The position numbers and the translations under genes are program-made. DNA of 64,000 nucleotides from Strix aluco. Lineage: Eukaryota; Chordata; Aves; Strigiformes; Strigidae. Below, in pieces: positions 1 to 12,724 of the stretch (its first letter is position 1; each line of letters opens with the position of its first letter). The stretch spans positions 22,938,264 through 23,002,263 of the forward strand of contig NC_133931.1 of NCBI RefSeq assembly GCF_031877795.1, read 5' to 3'. A model generated the notes under the pieces. That model did not search any database, was not told where the DNA came from, and saw nothing but the letters and a program-made list of their open reading frames with translations.

Positions 1-1359
1 TGCCAGAGTGAAGTAAACTAACAAAAAGCCCATTCATCTCTTTAATAAAACCTTTTCTCCTTTTTTGTAATCAATATGGGTCAGATCTCTTCTATGCAAC
101 ACAAGGCTCTAATTCAGCTGAGTAAAAAATGTAATGTAATTTTGAGAATCTATAAATGCTCTAAGTATGATGTATTTAATAACATCAATCCTGCCTGACT
201 AGGAAGCAGAAAAATTACTCCTATGACCATTAGGGATGGTGTTTACTATTCCAGAGAAAACACCAGTAATTTTATCTCCCATATATTGGCAAATTCTATG
301 CCTTCTGACAGTGGAGAACACATGTTCCCTAATCCTTTACTGTGCTGAAATAGCCATTTAAAAATAACTTTTGAGGCGAGGCGTGATCTGATCCTTTCCA
401 TTCTTCTTCAAATGCATTCATGCCCAGCACTGCTCAATAGGCTGACTCGATCTTGAACAAATGCTTCACAGATTTTTGGTAGTTATCAAAAGCAGTTTCA
501 AGACCAGAGAGCGTTTCACTCCTAAAGCATGGCAAATCAGCTGGGAGAGCGTGAAAACGACTCTGGGCAATCTCCCTTTCCTAGAGTAATTTACTTTCAA
601 ATAAGCAGAGAGAGGTGTTTATGGACTCCTCATCATCCCTGCTGGCTCCATGACAGACTCTTGGTCCTCCCAAGCCCCAGCCAACAATTCAGTCTCCTCC
701 CGAGGACTGTTCAAACACGTTGAAGGGTGGGGGATATCACAGCTCTGGGCAACCCCCTGGAGCTGACCTTGGCTGGGGCTGCTTCTCCCCTACCCCCACT
801 CCACCCTTCCTTCTACATGCCACATGCAGGACACCAGCAGCACCCTGCAAATCTGCAAATCCTGGAGAAAATCATCCCAAACTAGCCTATTCCCCAACAT
901 TACTATACCGTTGAGTTTTGCAAGCAAAAGTCAGGGTCAATTCCCCAACTGAGTCCAAGCTGCAGTTTGTCTCCTCTTTCCTGCACTCAACCATGGCTGG
1001 AGAAATGGAGATAAACTGCAGAGTTACTCTCAGGGCAGGAGCTGCCACCACTAGTACTGCAGACATGGGCCAGAGAAGAGGCTAAAGCCTTTCCCTCCAC
1101 ACCTTAGAGCAGGCTTCATCATTTAATTCTCTTTCCTTTGTAGTTATTCACAAATCCAAGGAAGACCATAACACAGATGCCCCAGCAGACAGGGCTGCCA
1201 AACAGCCCCTGTGTAACTCAGGAGCTGCCCAGCTGCGGGACTCAGCATTTCGGCAAGCAGGCGAGTGATGCCTCAGTACAGCTTGTTGTGAGGGGTTTGC
1301 TAAGTGGAGGTAATTAATGGCTGGAGAATGACATTTAAACATGTATTTGATACTTTCTC
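1..1359. other. No recognisable gene; unique AT-rich sequence
   Basis: Open frames here are all below 70 codons and overlap on both strands, as expected by chance. I see no repeat family, splice-flanked exon or CpG cluster. The part between about 720 and 900 is pyrimidine-rich, with nothing else notable. Confidence 0.6.
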
Positions 1360-1680
1360 CTAGAATTAGGACAGAATTACACTACTTCGCATTCTGATTC
1401 TTTTAGCCTGCAACTGACTTCAGTTTTGCATAAGCAGTGTAGTTCATGCTTTATGCTACCAAAAGCTGAAAAGCAGGATATTTTTCAGCTATTATTTTGC
1501 TTTCAGTATTTCAGTTAATTTCCACAGTGCATTTGTCATTGTTCAAGAACATACAATGCATTGCCAGATCTATCATTGATGCCAGCTCAATAGAATAGTG
1601 TCAGAATAATGATGACGTCTCATTTGTATGAATTTCAGCTTTTCTGATAAAAATAAAAAATCCTGAGCCCCATCTGTAAT
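1360..1680. promoter_or_regulatory. Candidate conserved non-coding element
   Basis: This stretch has the texture of vertebrate long-range enhancers: AT-rich without simple repeats, with dispersed short motifs. A SOX-type CATTGTTC lies near 1537, a half CRE (TGACGTCTCA) near 1613, and several TAAT/ATTA homeodomain cores are present. No open frame or repeat accounts for it. The call rests on composition and motifs only; an alignment between birds and mammals would decide it. Confidence 0.25.
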
Positions 1681-4639
1681 TTTTTTTTGACCCTGCATGT
1701 TGCTTTCTGCTCTAAGGATCATATGGTTCAGCCTGTGAAACTGTATTTATGGATCCCCTCCATGGGTGGGGGCACTTGCTCCTGAGCCCGTCACTAGCAT
1801 GTTCAGTGCTCACGGTTTTAAGCCTGTTTATCCAAAACAGAAGCTTGCAGCTCCCATAGTAGAAACATCACAACATTACAATACAAGGGCTCTGAGGTGG
1901 AGCTCACTCTCTCTGCAAGCTCTTGTGGGATGCTCTGGAGTACATGCATCTGCCACTCACCATCTGTCAGCTAAGCAGGATAGAAACAAAAGCACAGGCA
2001 AATTAATTAGGGAAAAGGAAGACTCACTTTCTGCCCTCTAACTCAAGCTTCTTGACTAGAAGTAGGGGCCTTTTTTATTTACCCCAGCTCCTGGTTCATG
2101 AAGCACTACTCCTTTCTACCCCACAACACACACACTATTTTTCCTTATTCTGTTACCCACCAATAAATCCCCAGAAGAAGGGGTCTTTTCTTCATTTGGG
2201 AAGTGGAATTAAAGGGCCTTGATTTAAAGTCACATTTCCGTATGAAACTTCTGTGCTTGTTACAAGTAGCTCTTTCATTCATGCGTACTGCTAAGCCTTT
2301 ACCTGCCAGGAAGGAACCAGGGAAACATTGCACATTTTTCTGCTGGAGGGCAGATGCTTCCCTGTAAACAGCGATGGGCGCTTGAGTGCAGACCTGCCTG
2401 AATCTGGGAGCCTGAGTTCAGACTGTTGCTTGTTTGCGGATGTTGAAAGATGACCTTGTGCTTTGAGATGCTGTGGTTGGTGTTTCAATACCTGTTTAAA
2501 TGCCACTGCTCTGGGGGTCCGTGCAGTCCCCCTGCCCCCATGTGCTGGCTGTCAGGGTCACCTCATCAGTGCAGGACTCACAAGGGAGACAAGACATCTC
2601 CTGGTTTTCCCATGTGTTACAGCTGGGAGAGGTGCTCCAACTACAGCCTCCCACCACTAGTGACAGTGACAAACCTCCCTATTTGCCCAGACTGGTATAT
2701 GAAAAGTACTATGAATGAAGGAAGTCCTCTGCTCAGGAGGTGTCACCATGCTTGCTATGGCACTGCAGATTTGCTGGTTGTATACCCAGTGGGGATGCTC
2801 AGGTTCACACCAGTGCTGTCATGGTGTCACAGTCAAATACCTCTTCTTGGGCCACAAGTCACCCGGCAGAGCCAAACTCCAAACCCTCCCTATTGCCCCT
2901 TTAAGTTTAGACTGTAGTGAACAGGAAAGAAGCCCAAGCAAAGGTTTATCCAGAAGCTCACACTGACATTTTTATACCATTACAATCACACACACACTCA
3001 AACAGCCCAAACACAGCAGGCCGAAGGGCACCAGAAGAATTCAAACAGTTTCAGGCTCTTCTGCAACTGCTCAGCCATGTTATACCTCACTGTCCTCACA
3101 GAATATGATAAATTCAGACAAAAAAAGGTGTTTCTCCCCTCTCCTCCCTTGATTAAGCTGCATGTCCAGATTAAGCCTGGGTATGAATGTCATAATTTCC
3201 ATGGGTGAACGTCAACCTTCCCTGAAGAGCAGTGGAAAGCTGATGGGGTGTGCTTTCAGATGCCTACTTGCTGAGCTCTAAATTTACACTATTGTTTATC
3301 AGATTTCTCAATATTTACACTCAGTTCCCATTCCAGTAAACAAATGACATATTATATGATACTACTGTTCAAAAACCCCAAGGAAATGAAAACCAGAAAC
3401 TCTCTGAAACAGAAACCCACAGACAGGAAAGGTGCTGAATTTAGGTTCCTTCCAATGCCTTTTTACTCTGTCCATTATTTATAGATAGAGCGCAGTTCAT
3501 ACATATTTAGAGCAGGCATGAACACTGTTAAGAAGATAGGCATTGCTCAATGGGTTCAGACTCTCAGTATTTGTAACTTATAACCTGTCTCCAACAGTGA
3601 CAATTTCCAGATGCTTTAGAAGAAAGATTTCTGTAAGGGATGATAATAGGAAAGCCAGTCCCTAAATCAAATTCTTCTTTACTGAAGGAACTTGACTCGT
3701 GACAAGGAATGTGAAGAATATACTCTGCATTTTTTGAAACTCATTTGAGTGGAGAATAAGAAAATGTTTCTGTTTCTACAACAGTGCCTGGCCCTGTCTG
3801 AACCCTGCGTGGCTCTGGCACACTGGCATCCCAGGGCATTGAGTTGAGTGCCTTTTGATGAACATGTTTGATGTTTTTCTTCTTTTACTAGAGTACGGTA
3901 CCAGCAGTGACTTTCATTTTATTTCTTATCTTTTTTTCAATATTTTGTTTATCTCTGTTGACAGATAAACCTACAATGCTTGGTGTTGTCATTGCACACA
4001 AGCTGACGGATGGCCTGTCCACCCTCTGGACAATAAAGCCCTTTGGTAACAGCCCAAGACAAAACCTCTTCCTTAGAGGGCATATAGTTTGCACTTTAAA
4101 AGCAAGGAAGACAATCCATGAAATAAGGAGGTGTTTCCAAATCCATGTTGCCTCCTGGATGTGGGGTCTGGGCAGTAGCCCCAGTCCTGTCCCAGGATGG
4201 ACAGGCTGTGGGTGCCCTGGGAGGATTCATGAACTGCAGAGGATAATGCTGGTGAATACAGTGTCACAGGAGCTAGTGACTGGGAAAGCAAACAAATCCC
4301 TGGCTGGGACAGGCCCATGTTATGTGGCTTTTGCCCTGGAAAAGGAAAATCTCTCTTGCTTAATTGCAGGGAAGTTGTTGTTACTTTTGTATTGCACTCT
4401 CCTGTCCTTAATTAAATTGAATAATTTTACATAATAAATCGAGCAGTGCACCTGCAGTATGCAATGTAGATTGGGCAAAATGTTCGTTTTAATTACACTA
4501 AGTTTATTCAACCATGTTAATGCCAATAACTCCATCTGGCTGGAGCAGCAAGCACAGTTTGGCATTTATTTCCAGGTATACAAAGCTTTGGTTTCTGCAA
4601 ACTGAAAGGACATGAGCCATCTAAAGGAATTTGATCACA
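1681..4639. other. No recognisable gene
   Basis: Two longer plus-strand open frames occur (2450-2917, 155 codons; 3907-4434, 175 codons). Neither resembles a known family, neither has a CpG promoter, and both show haphazard amino-acid composition, so I treat them as chance. Short CA-rich runs near 2126 and 2985 are too short to call microsatellites. Confidence 0.55.
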
Positions 4640-5060
4640 ATATTTGATTTAGCAAATTAAGTTTAAGCTTCAAGAACATGACAATAGCAAATACAGCCTG
4701 TCAACTTCACCTGGTTCAGAGTTAAAGAGGGACATTTTCTGTATATCAATTAGCTTAATATGGACCAGTTTTGGCAAAGGCTCTAATTCAGTAATCTATA
4801 CCTCAAAGAGTTAACAAATGAGGGGATTTTAATTATTAGACTTGATTGAATATTAATATGATACTTTTTCATAATACAGACTAACTGCTAAAGAATTTTC
4901 TTTAAAGACCATCTTTGAGCTCAACCGTGATGAGGTACAGTGTGTGCCATTTTGTAATGGGCGATAACCTCTCCTAATATGCTATATTTAGTGTTTGTAC
5001 ACTTCATTTTAAAATATCCCCTTGTGAAGGATTTTAGTAGATGATCTGTCATGATACACA
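4640..5060. promoter_or_regulatory. Candidate conserved non-coding element
   Basis: The segment is AT-rich and holds many homeodomain-type cores, including TAATTATTAG near 4831 and AATTAGCTTAATAT near 4748, without simple-repeat structure. No open frame or transposable element is visible in it. Composition of this kind is typical of developmental enhancers in gene-poor regions, but conservation is inferred, not seen. Confidence 0.25.
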
Positions 5061-6521
5061 TTAACAAGAGGGTGACACTCTTTGTATTTCCATGGTGAGC
5101 AAACCCAGACCCCTTCTGCTGTTGTTATTCTTGTGTTTCTTGGTTCGTGTTCATTTATTTTTTGTTAAAAGCAGAAGTTTTATTCTTTTCTGGTGCACAG
5201 AGGAAGACAAACCATTCAAAGACGAGCACGTTTATAGAGGTGACAAAGCCATCAGTACGAGCTCATTTATTCTGCATCTGGACTTTGAAGCATCTGCACA
5301 GAGATGAGGGCCCTATATGAAAGAGCTGTGTGTTACTTTTTAAGGAAATGAGCAAATGTACAACCTCATTAACATGAGTTACTGTTGTTAAATAGCCAGG
5401 AGATATGAAAAGAAGAAGCAGGTTGGCAGGCCCTTATGGTTCTCGTGCCAAATGAATATGGAATTCAAGAGGTTGCCATGAAAAGGAAACTTCTTGCATA
5501 GTGATTTACAGTGCAAATGCCAAAGCTTAAACCAGAAATACTTTAGGGGTTGGGAAACACTGCTATTTAGTATGTACTCCTATGATGATAAAGTAAATTC
5601 TTCCTTTTTTAATAGCTTTAAAAAGCTTCTTTTTAAAGAGGTCAGTCCACTAGATACACAGCAGATAACAGGATATGGAGAGCTCGGCTTTCTAAAAGCC
5701 ACTGCAAACGTAGTCCTTAGTCCTGGTATCTGTGGCTAATCTCACAAGTATTCACACAGACTTTGCCCAAGATATAAGTTTTATAATATAAAGAATAATG
5801 CAAAACAGCCTTTTTATCAGCCATCTACTGTAGTCTGAGGTTTATCCAAAGAAATAAGAATGGTTACGGTGCTTTTTTCTCAGCTGATTTTGTAGAAAAC
5901 AGAAAACCCAATCACTCCTGGTCTTCAGGTCCAGCGTATTTCACCATGAAGTTCCTACTCCTTCATCAGAGAGCCCCAATGCATGAGAAGCAAGACCTGA
6001 ATTGCCTGTCATTTATGGGACATAGCTGCAAGACAAACAAATCCTCTCTGGCAACAAGGCTCTGCTTTGTTGTTCAGATGTGCACAGGATGGGACTGTTC
6101 TGTTCCAAGGAGCTCAACAGACTTGGGAAATAAAACCCAATAGGTGACTGCTAAGAAATGTTGAACAGAGGGATGTGTACACTTTGTGGCTGGTGCTGGA
6201 TCGGAGCTTGGTTTCACTGCTGAATTATATCCCTACAGGAGATGCCACTATGGAGGGAAATGGTGGAAAAATAATTAGTGCTAATGACAACTGAGTAAAT
6301 TAAACTTGCAGACTCGATTACCTGGTACTCCCATCTTTGTGGGTGCTGTGAGGATCCCTAAGCTGCCAGATAAATCGGTCTGGAACATCCATTCACCAGC
6401 TGATGTTTGAGTTGAGAGGCAAGGACAATGCAAGATGGAGATACAAGTCCCACCATTGTAGCAAACATGGGCACGGTCCCAGGACAATATTTAGACATGT
6501 ATTTGGGATACTGGCTTGTAG
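5061..6521. other. No recognisable gene
   Basis: Unique sequence up to the insertion site of the LTR at 6522. The open frames are short, up to about 80 codons, and not recognisable. Confidence 0.55.
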
Positions 6522-6526
6522 GTCAG
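6522..6526. repeat. Target-site duplication, left copy (GTCAG)
   Basis: The five bases GTCAG immediately precede the LTR terminus and recur exactly at 7618-7622 just after the other terminus. A 5-bp duplication fits class III (ERVL-like) retrovirus integration in birds, and also some class I elements. Confidence 0.8.
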
Positions 6527-6932
6527 TGTGGTGGGTTGACCCTGGCTGGATGCCAGGTGCCCACCAAAGCTGCTCTATCACTCCCCTCCTAAGCTGGACA
6601 GGGGAGAGAAATACAATGAAAGGCTGATGGGTCAAGATAAGGACAGGGAGAGATCACTCAACAATTACTGTCACAGACAAAACAGACAGTTTGGGGAAAA
6701 AATTAATTTATTACTAATTGAATCAGAGTAGGGTAATGAGAAATAAAAGCAAATCTTGAAAAATCACCTTCCCCCCACCCCTCCCTTCTTCCCGGACTCA
6801 ACTTTACTTTCGATTTCTCTACCTCCTCCCCTCCAGTGACGCAGGGAAATGGAATGAGAGTTGTGATCAGTTCATCACACATTGTTTCTGCTGCTCCTTC
6901 CTCCTCAGGCGGAGGATTCCTCACATCTTCCC

Positions 6933-7240
6933 CTGCTCCAGCATGGGGTCCCTCCCACAGGAGACAGTCCTCCATGAACTTTTCCAGCGTGGGTCCTTCC
7001 CATGGGCTGCAGTTCTTCATGAACTGCTCCAGCGTGGGTCCCTTCCACAGGGTCACAAGTCCTGCCAGCAAACCTGCTCCAGCGTGGTCTCCTCTCTCCA
7101 TGGGTCCACAGGTCCTGGCTTGCTCCACTATGGGCTTCCCACAGGGTCACAGCCTCCTTTGGGCATCCACCTGCTCCAGTGTGGGCTCCTCCACGGGCTG
7201 CAGCTGGAGATCTGCTCCACCGTTAACCTCCACGGGCTGC
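6933..7240 (-). repeat. Internal tandem repeats of the LTR
   Basis: Seven diverged units, each with a CTGCTCCAGCGTGGG-like core, start near 6933, 6978, 7024, 7074, 7119, 7171 and 7212, giving a period of about 41-52 bp. In minus orientation they lie between the 5' end and the polyadenylation signal, as U3 enhancer repeats would. Copies differ by substitutions and small indels, so the array is old or inherited from the source element. Confidence 0.75.
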
Positions 7241-7571
7241 AGGGCACAGCTGCCTCACCATGGGCTGCACCACGGGCTGCAGGGGAATCTCTGCTCCAGC
7301 GCCTGGAGCACCTCCTCCCCCTCCTTCTTCACTGACCATGGTGTCTGCAGGGCTGTTTCTCCCACATATTCTCATTCCTCTCTCTCCAGCTGCAACTGCT
7401 GTTGTGCCTTTTTTATTTCCCCTTCTAAAATATGCTATCCCAGAGGCACTACCAGTGTCACTGATGGGCTTGGCCTTGGCCAACAGTGGGTCTATCTTGG
7501 AGCTGACTGGCATTGGCTCTATCGGACATAGGGAAGCTTCTAGCAGCTCCTCACAGAAGCCACTGCTGTAG

Positions 7572-7587
7572 CCCCCCCCCCCCCCCC
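7572..7587. repeat. Poly-C run (C16) inside the LTR
   Basis: Sixteen uninterrupted C on the plus strand, 30 bases from the LTR terminus. On the minus strand this is a poly-G run, prone to replication slippage and sequencing error, so its length is uncertain. Confidence 0.85.
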
Positions 7588-7617
7588 TCCAAAGTCTTGC
7601 CACGCAAATTCCATACA

Positions 7618-7622
7618 GTCAG
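7618..7622. repeat. Target-site duplication, right copy (GTCAG)
   Basis: Exact copy of the five bases at 6522-6526. It fixes the right boundary of the solo LTR at 7617. Confidence 0.8.
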
Positions 7623-10600
7623 GGATCAGGGAGAGAATTTCTCTCCGTATGGTGTGTTTCTGAAGGAGCAGGAAGGAATGGAGGACAATGTAGTGGCCGA
7701 CCTGAATCTCTGGATTGGGATTGGGAGGCAGTGTCATAAGGGGCAGAGACATCAGGCTGCATATTGCTCTCTGTCCTCAGAGAGGGCAGACTCTGTCCAT
7801 GTCCAGTGCAACACGAAGCAAATGCTGGAAAAAATATTGAAAGGGAGGAAAGAAGAGGTCTGGTTTGGATCATTGCTGTGACAAAGTCTGCAGAATAGGA
7901 CCAACATTGTGCTGAAGGATAAAAAATAATAAAGCCCTGTTTGTTGGCCTCTGCAGAGCACAGAGAGGTGGTGGGGGCTGGGCTGCTGCCCGGGCCTGGC
8001 ATGCCCCTGCAGTGGTGTGCATTCAGACCCACATCATCCTGGAGAGCATGAGCGCTTTCTCATCCATCCGGGGTGGTGGCCATGCCAACACACCCCAAGG
8101 CACACAGCAGTCCTGGCAGGGCAGTGGGAGCAAAGAGACATCCGGGAAAGAGAGCTTCTGGTTTTGCAGGAGTAGTGATGGACTAGTTGACTCTGTCTGA
8201 CTTGTCCTTTCTATTGTGAAACCCCTGCTCCTCACTGCAGTGAGTATTTTTCTCTGGTGCCGCCCCAGCAGCTGCTGTGCTCTCCGGCAAGGGGCCTCCT
8301 CCCACCAGGATGGGGTCGGTGCCCTCATGGCCACACAGGGATGTCGTGCCTCTTCACTCGATACCAGTTTTCCAGAGCAGCTCTATTTATAGGAGAAGAT
8401 GCAGGAAGGGGGAAGATGAGCATTTCTGGTGGCCTTGGGCCCGTGGCTGGCTGCTGACACATTCCCCTGTACCTCAGTGCTTATTTTTGTTTAATATATT
8501 GCCCTTCTGTGTTTATTTTGCAGGTGTTTATTTTGGAAAGGGCTCTGTTTACATTTCTGTTTTTACGCAGAGCACACACATGGTGATATTTGCTTTGCCG
8601 GGACTTAGCATTCCTCCTCCTCCCTTTCCACTCAGCCCTCACTCCAGCTGAGCTGCCGGCTATGGCCATCAAGTGAAAGGCTCCTTTTTCTTTCAGCCCA
8701 TGTTCCCACACACCAGTCATCGCCCCCTTACTCAGGCAGCTCAGACAAAGCATGTTTATGCTACAAAGTGTTTTGAAGTGTGGCTGATATCAGCACTCCC
8801 CACCTTCTCCACGTCCTGGTATGCCAGAGGAGGATAGATGTGTCATTCTTCACATGTAAAGCATCTGAATTGTGTTGCTGAAAAAGGCCTTTCTCCCTCT
8901 TCTGTCCCTCCTCATGTGATAACCTGGGCTCAGCGAGGACCCTCACTTCTCCCCTGGTCTGTGTCCGCACAAACCTGGCTGTGGTTTTTCCCCTGATTTG
9001 TGCTGAGGCAATGGAAAAGCAGATAAATTGGTTCTTCCATGTCTAGCCAATGAATTCAGCCAGGTGAAGTTTAACCATTTCTTCAGAGGGAAGGGAGCCC
9101 CTAAAGACCTTGCACATGAGGTTTCCCCCTCCATGCCAGCTGAAAAAGCAGAATAAGGATGTGCTACGTGCCAGCCATGCTCTCCTTTATATTGTCTCTC
9201 CCACCAAAAACCACAATTAAAGTTTCTAGGAAATGGGGAATAATATTCACTCAGCCTTCACTTGTGAATGAACTCACTTTTCTCTGGTTTCTTTTCGCAG
9301 CAGGCTCCTGTCAGCGATAACACAATTTTGCTAGTGGCTGCTTTCCATTTTTGTTGCTGGAAGTTTTGGTTTCTCGACCTCTTGCCTGATGTGTGGGCTT
9401 TGCTCTGCAGTCCCTCTCTGACACCATGCCACCATCCCTCGCCCTTTTACAGCCATCTCTATCGGGTTCACTAGAGTTCTAACAATGGGAAATCCAGCTG
9501 GTCACTTGAGGGCATTGCAGACCTCTTCAGAGCAAACCCTTGGAGTGATGCTGAGGAAGGGCTTCGTGAAGTTTGCAGCACGGCAGATGAATACACAGTG
9601 ACTCCTCCGGAAGAAAATCCAAGACAGCTTTATGAATCTTTCATGTGGATGTTGAGGTGTGACACTTGCCTATTTTTGTGGTTTTATGTAGTCCACAGGT
9701 AAGAGCTGTGTATGGGTTAAATACACTCAAAAAGTCATTCAACTGAATGTGCATCTGTCCTACAAATAGTGTGCACGTGCATCTAATACCACTCAAGCTA
9801 GCAAAGTATCAATCTCATTTGAGTCTTTTTCCTCTATAACACAGTTGATTACCAAAAAATGAAAATATGATGGGAGAACTCTCCTCTGACAACCTCCTCT
9901 GGCCATGCAGGACAGTGTCCAGACCTCAGGTCAGTACAGAGCCCACTGGTCCTCACACCAATGGTAGCAGAGGCTATTGGCTACCTCCTAAGAGTCATCT
10001 CCTACCTTCCAAGTGCAACAGGAATAACTCTGGGCAGGGGAATTGTGTTCCCAGGCAGAGTAAGAATGAGGGACAACTATAAACACTCTTCTCTGTCCTC
10101 TGAAAAGTCCCTGGGAAAGATAATGAAGGCCTGATCTGCTCTAGCTCTTCCAGAGACACCTTTCCTCATCTCTTTTAGCACCTGTTGGGTGCCTGCAACC
10201 AGGAGTCTCCAAGGAAGGCAAGATGTGAGGAGCCAATGTGGAGACAAGGATGAATGTGCGTGAAGGAAGAAGGTTGACTTTCTGAATATGGAAGTATGTA
10301 TAGCATGAGGTCAAGGTTTGGTTTTGTGTGCTTTAGGGACACACAGGAGTGACAAACTGAAGATTGGTGGATTCTCCCTGGGGACAGGGAAAGCCTTGGA
10401 CCATACAGTAAGCAGCCTTTGTCCTTGACTCACTAGCACTTGTCCCCTTACCTCTCTAGAGCTGAATTTCATTTATTAAAACCAAGGTCCAAACCTATAG
10501 AAAGAATTAGGCACTTCACATAGTCCCTAACTGGGAAGTGGGTACCCAAATCCACAATTTAGTCCTCAAAACTCCTGGGCTGCCTCAGTCTGGCAGATGC

Positions 10601-12720
10601 CTGAGATCCACTAGAATCTGAGTTTTTTGCATTTGCATTGCCCAGTGTCCCAAGTGAACATGCATTGCCAGAGGCCTCATGGATCCCTGTGGACCCCCAC
10701 TAAGCATCTCTCTGGTGCTCAGAGAGCATGGGCTCTTCTCCGTGAAAGACCTCAGCTCTGTAGTTGTCCTCAGAGCCACTCCACCAAACTGGGGTAGGGG
10801 CAGAATGCCTGTAGAAAGTGGAGTCCTGGCACTTTTCCTTCTGCCTGTCCAGTTTGGACCCTTTCTGTCCGAGAGGACACAAGTACTGAGACCTCCTGGC
10901 TCAGGATCTCTCCCACCTTCTCCTCCCCTAGGCCTGCTCCACTACGCCTGGCTCTCCCACAGCTCTGTTGGTACAGGAGTAGCTTAAAGGCCTGGGAAAA
11001 CTGGTGCCTGGGGTTTTTGCTTATGAACCGTCAGCAGCAAGCCCAGGAACTGTATAAAATCTATATTAACTAAATGTTATAGATAATTTATATATTTTAT
11101 GCCAAGTTGATCTTTAAACACTCCTAGGTTGTGGAAACCCTTAGAATTGGCTATTTGCAGAGGTCTGTCTGTTGACCAGCACATTAAAATTCTTTGGTTG
11201 ACCTTGCCACTGAGCTCAAGAAAAAACCAGGAGTAAATTTGAATTCATCTCCCTCCTGTCCTTGTTTGCTCAGAAGAATGAAGTAAGTACAGGGAAGCCA
11301 ACATCTAGGAAATACAAGAGTAGTAAGGTCAGGATTTGAAAACTACATGGGAGTTTGGAAATGAGAGCTAGAGCTTTCATTCCTGATGTGCTCACACAGT
11401 TTCACAGTGTTACAATCATCTCATTTTTTTGTGAAGGGTTCATAGGTCTCTGCTGCCCAGTGAAGATACTGCTGATAGCTTGATGCTGCAGGAGTGCTCA
11501 CAGTGTAAGTCAGAGTCGTAAAAATGGTCCCCAACTGCTTTTCAGACTGTAGCGTCAGCACAGAAACAAAGCAGGGAGGGCTCTTGAATACAAAAGATGT
11601 GGTGCCTGCTCAGTCATAAAGAACCGGTGAAAATGCAGCCATATTCTATGATCCTTTATGAAAACACTCTGATTAGAAAAATTACAATTTCCTTGTGAAG
11701 CATGAAGTCCAGTGCAAAGGCAAGCTAATGACCTTCACTTGTTGCTGTGGCATCCTGCTCAATCAGGTGTCCCTCTGCCAAGCCTGCAGCCCCCACAGCC
11801 CCCACAGGAGCCCTCGGCTTTCCCCCCACTGCCCCGGCAACCTCCTTGCCACTCCACACAAGTGCTGTTTGGGAGGACACCCCGTCCCTTGTGTCCTGGG
11901 AGACCCTGGGTCTCGGGAAACCTGCAGGGCGCCAGTAACTTGGGAATGATTCCTCCTTTGTCCCAGCCCTCATTTCCCCCGCAGCCACCAGACCCCTCAG
12001 TTTGCTCCTCAGCAGCAAACAGATGGTCGCACTCACTGCAAGGGGACAGGAGGTCACTATGGAGACCCTGGTGACCTCATACTGGTTTCTGTATGGGACA
12101 CAAATGAAGTCAAAATGCCTTTAACTGCACTATGAAGGGAGAAATCACTCTCTGCAGGTGCGTGTCTCACCTCTGTGACTGTAGCAGAGGCTGACGCACG
12201 TTGCATAGGATCATGCTTAGCCTTTGGATATACGCTTTAGGGGCCATGATTAAGCATATCATATATAGTTATATACTCATACACTCATATAGTTAAAACT
12301 CATTTCAAATCATTATTGGTGAGCTCTGACACTTGAAGATCATTAAAAAAACCCCGAGTTATGCTGGTTCCAGACTGAAGAGATGCCAAATTCAGGATTT
12401 TTAATAGGATTTATCATTATACATTCTCTGACTTTATACAACCTCTGCTGTGTTCACATCAATTGATTTCTTTTTATGTGAATTTATTTGCAGAAACACT
12501 TGCTCCCCTTTCTCTGCATGCCCCACCTGTGTTCAGATAAGATTTTTTGGCTTGGAAATAGGACAACTTTGGTTCTTTGCTTTCAGACCAGCATGTTTGT
12601 AAAACACTTAGTGACAATAGACATATTTTAAAGTTAGTTACTGAAGAGAGATTGAATAGGATTTTTTTTCATATTCCTGCAAATATGCCCCACGCCTCTA
12701 TTTCAAATATTGTACTTGTT
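7623..12720. other. No recognisable gene
   Basis: Unique sequence with short overlapping open frames (up to 137 codons) on both strands. A pyrimidine-rich CAG at about 9300 resembles a splice acceptor but no exon can be built from it. The 11780-12060 part is GC-richer but poor in CpG, with no promoter motif I can support. Confidence 0.5.
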
Positions 12721-12724
12721 AGTC

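Larger units (their letters stand above)
6527..7617 (-). mobile_element. Solo LTR of an avian endogenous retrovirus
   Basis: A 1,091-bp LTR bounded by TG...CA in both directions: TGTGGTGGGTTGACC at 6527 and CCATACA ending at 7617. It is flanked by the perfect duplication GTCAG. I recognise both termini and the core from a family very common in neoavian genomes. By recollection that family is written from the terminus beginning TGTATGG-like, which makes the element minus-strand. On that strand an AATAAA lies in the last 200 bases (plus coordinates about 6705-6715), consistent with a polyadenylation signal. No internal gag, pol or env sequence lies beside it, so recombination between two LTRs removed the provirus. 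The open frames inside it (for example 6836-7531 plus and 7223-7603 minus) are by-products of its repetitive core, not genes. Assignment to ERVL rests on the 5-bp duplication and is tentative; the solo-LTR call is firm. Confidence 0.88.

Noticed and set aside
2450..2917. 155-codon plus-strand frame
   Set aside because: Other frames are open in the same DNA, the sequence lacks any domain, and it is probably chance in GC-richer DNA.
3907..4434. 175-codon plus-strand frame with a hydrophobic, signal-peptide-like start
   Set aside because: No family is recognised, there is no CpG promoter or clear splice context, and the composition drifts as in random sequence. A conservation test could revive it.
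6933..7240. CRISPR-like repeat array
   Set aside because: Units are diverged and contiguous with no distinct spacers, and the context is a vertebrate LTR.
6836..7531. Longest open frame in the window, 231 codons, plus strand
   Set aside because: It lies wholly inside the solo LTR and is made from its tandem repeats; the opposite strand is also open, as expected from repeat composition.
7223..7603. 126-codon minus-strand frame
   Set aside because: It is within the LTR, starts in the poly-C/G run area and has no retroviral domain.
9268..9474. Exon after the TTTCTTTTCGCAG acceptor-like site at 9300
   Set aside because: The frame after the site has no recognisable protein, no donor fits, and acceptor-like strings of this quality are common by chance.
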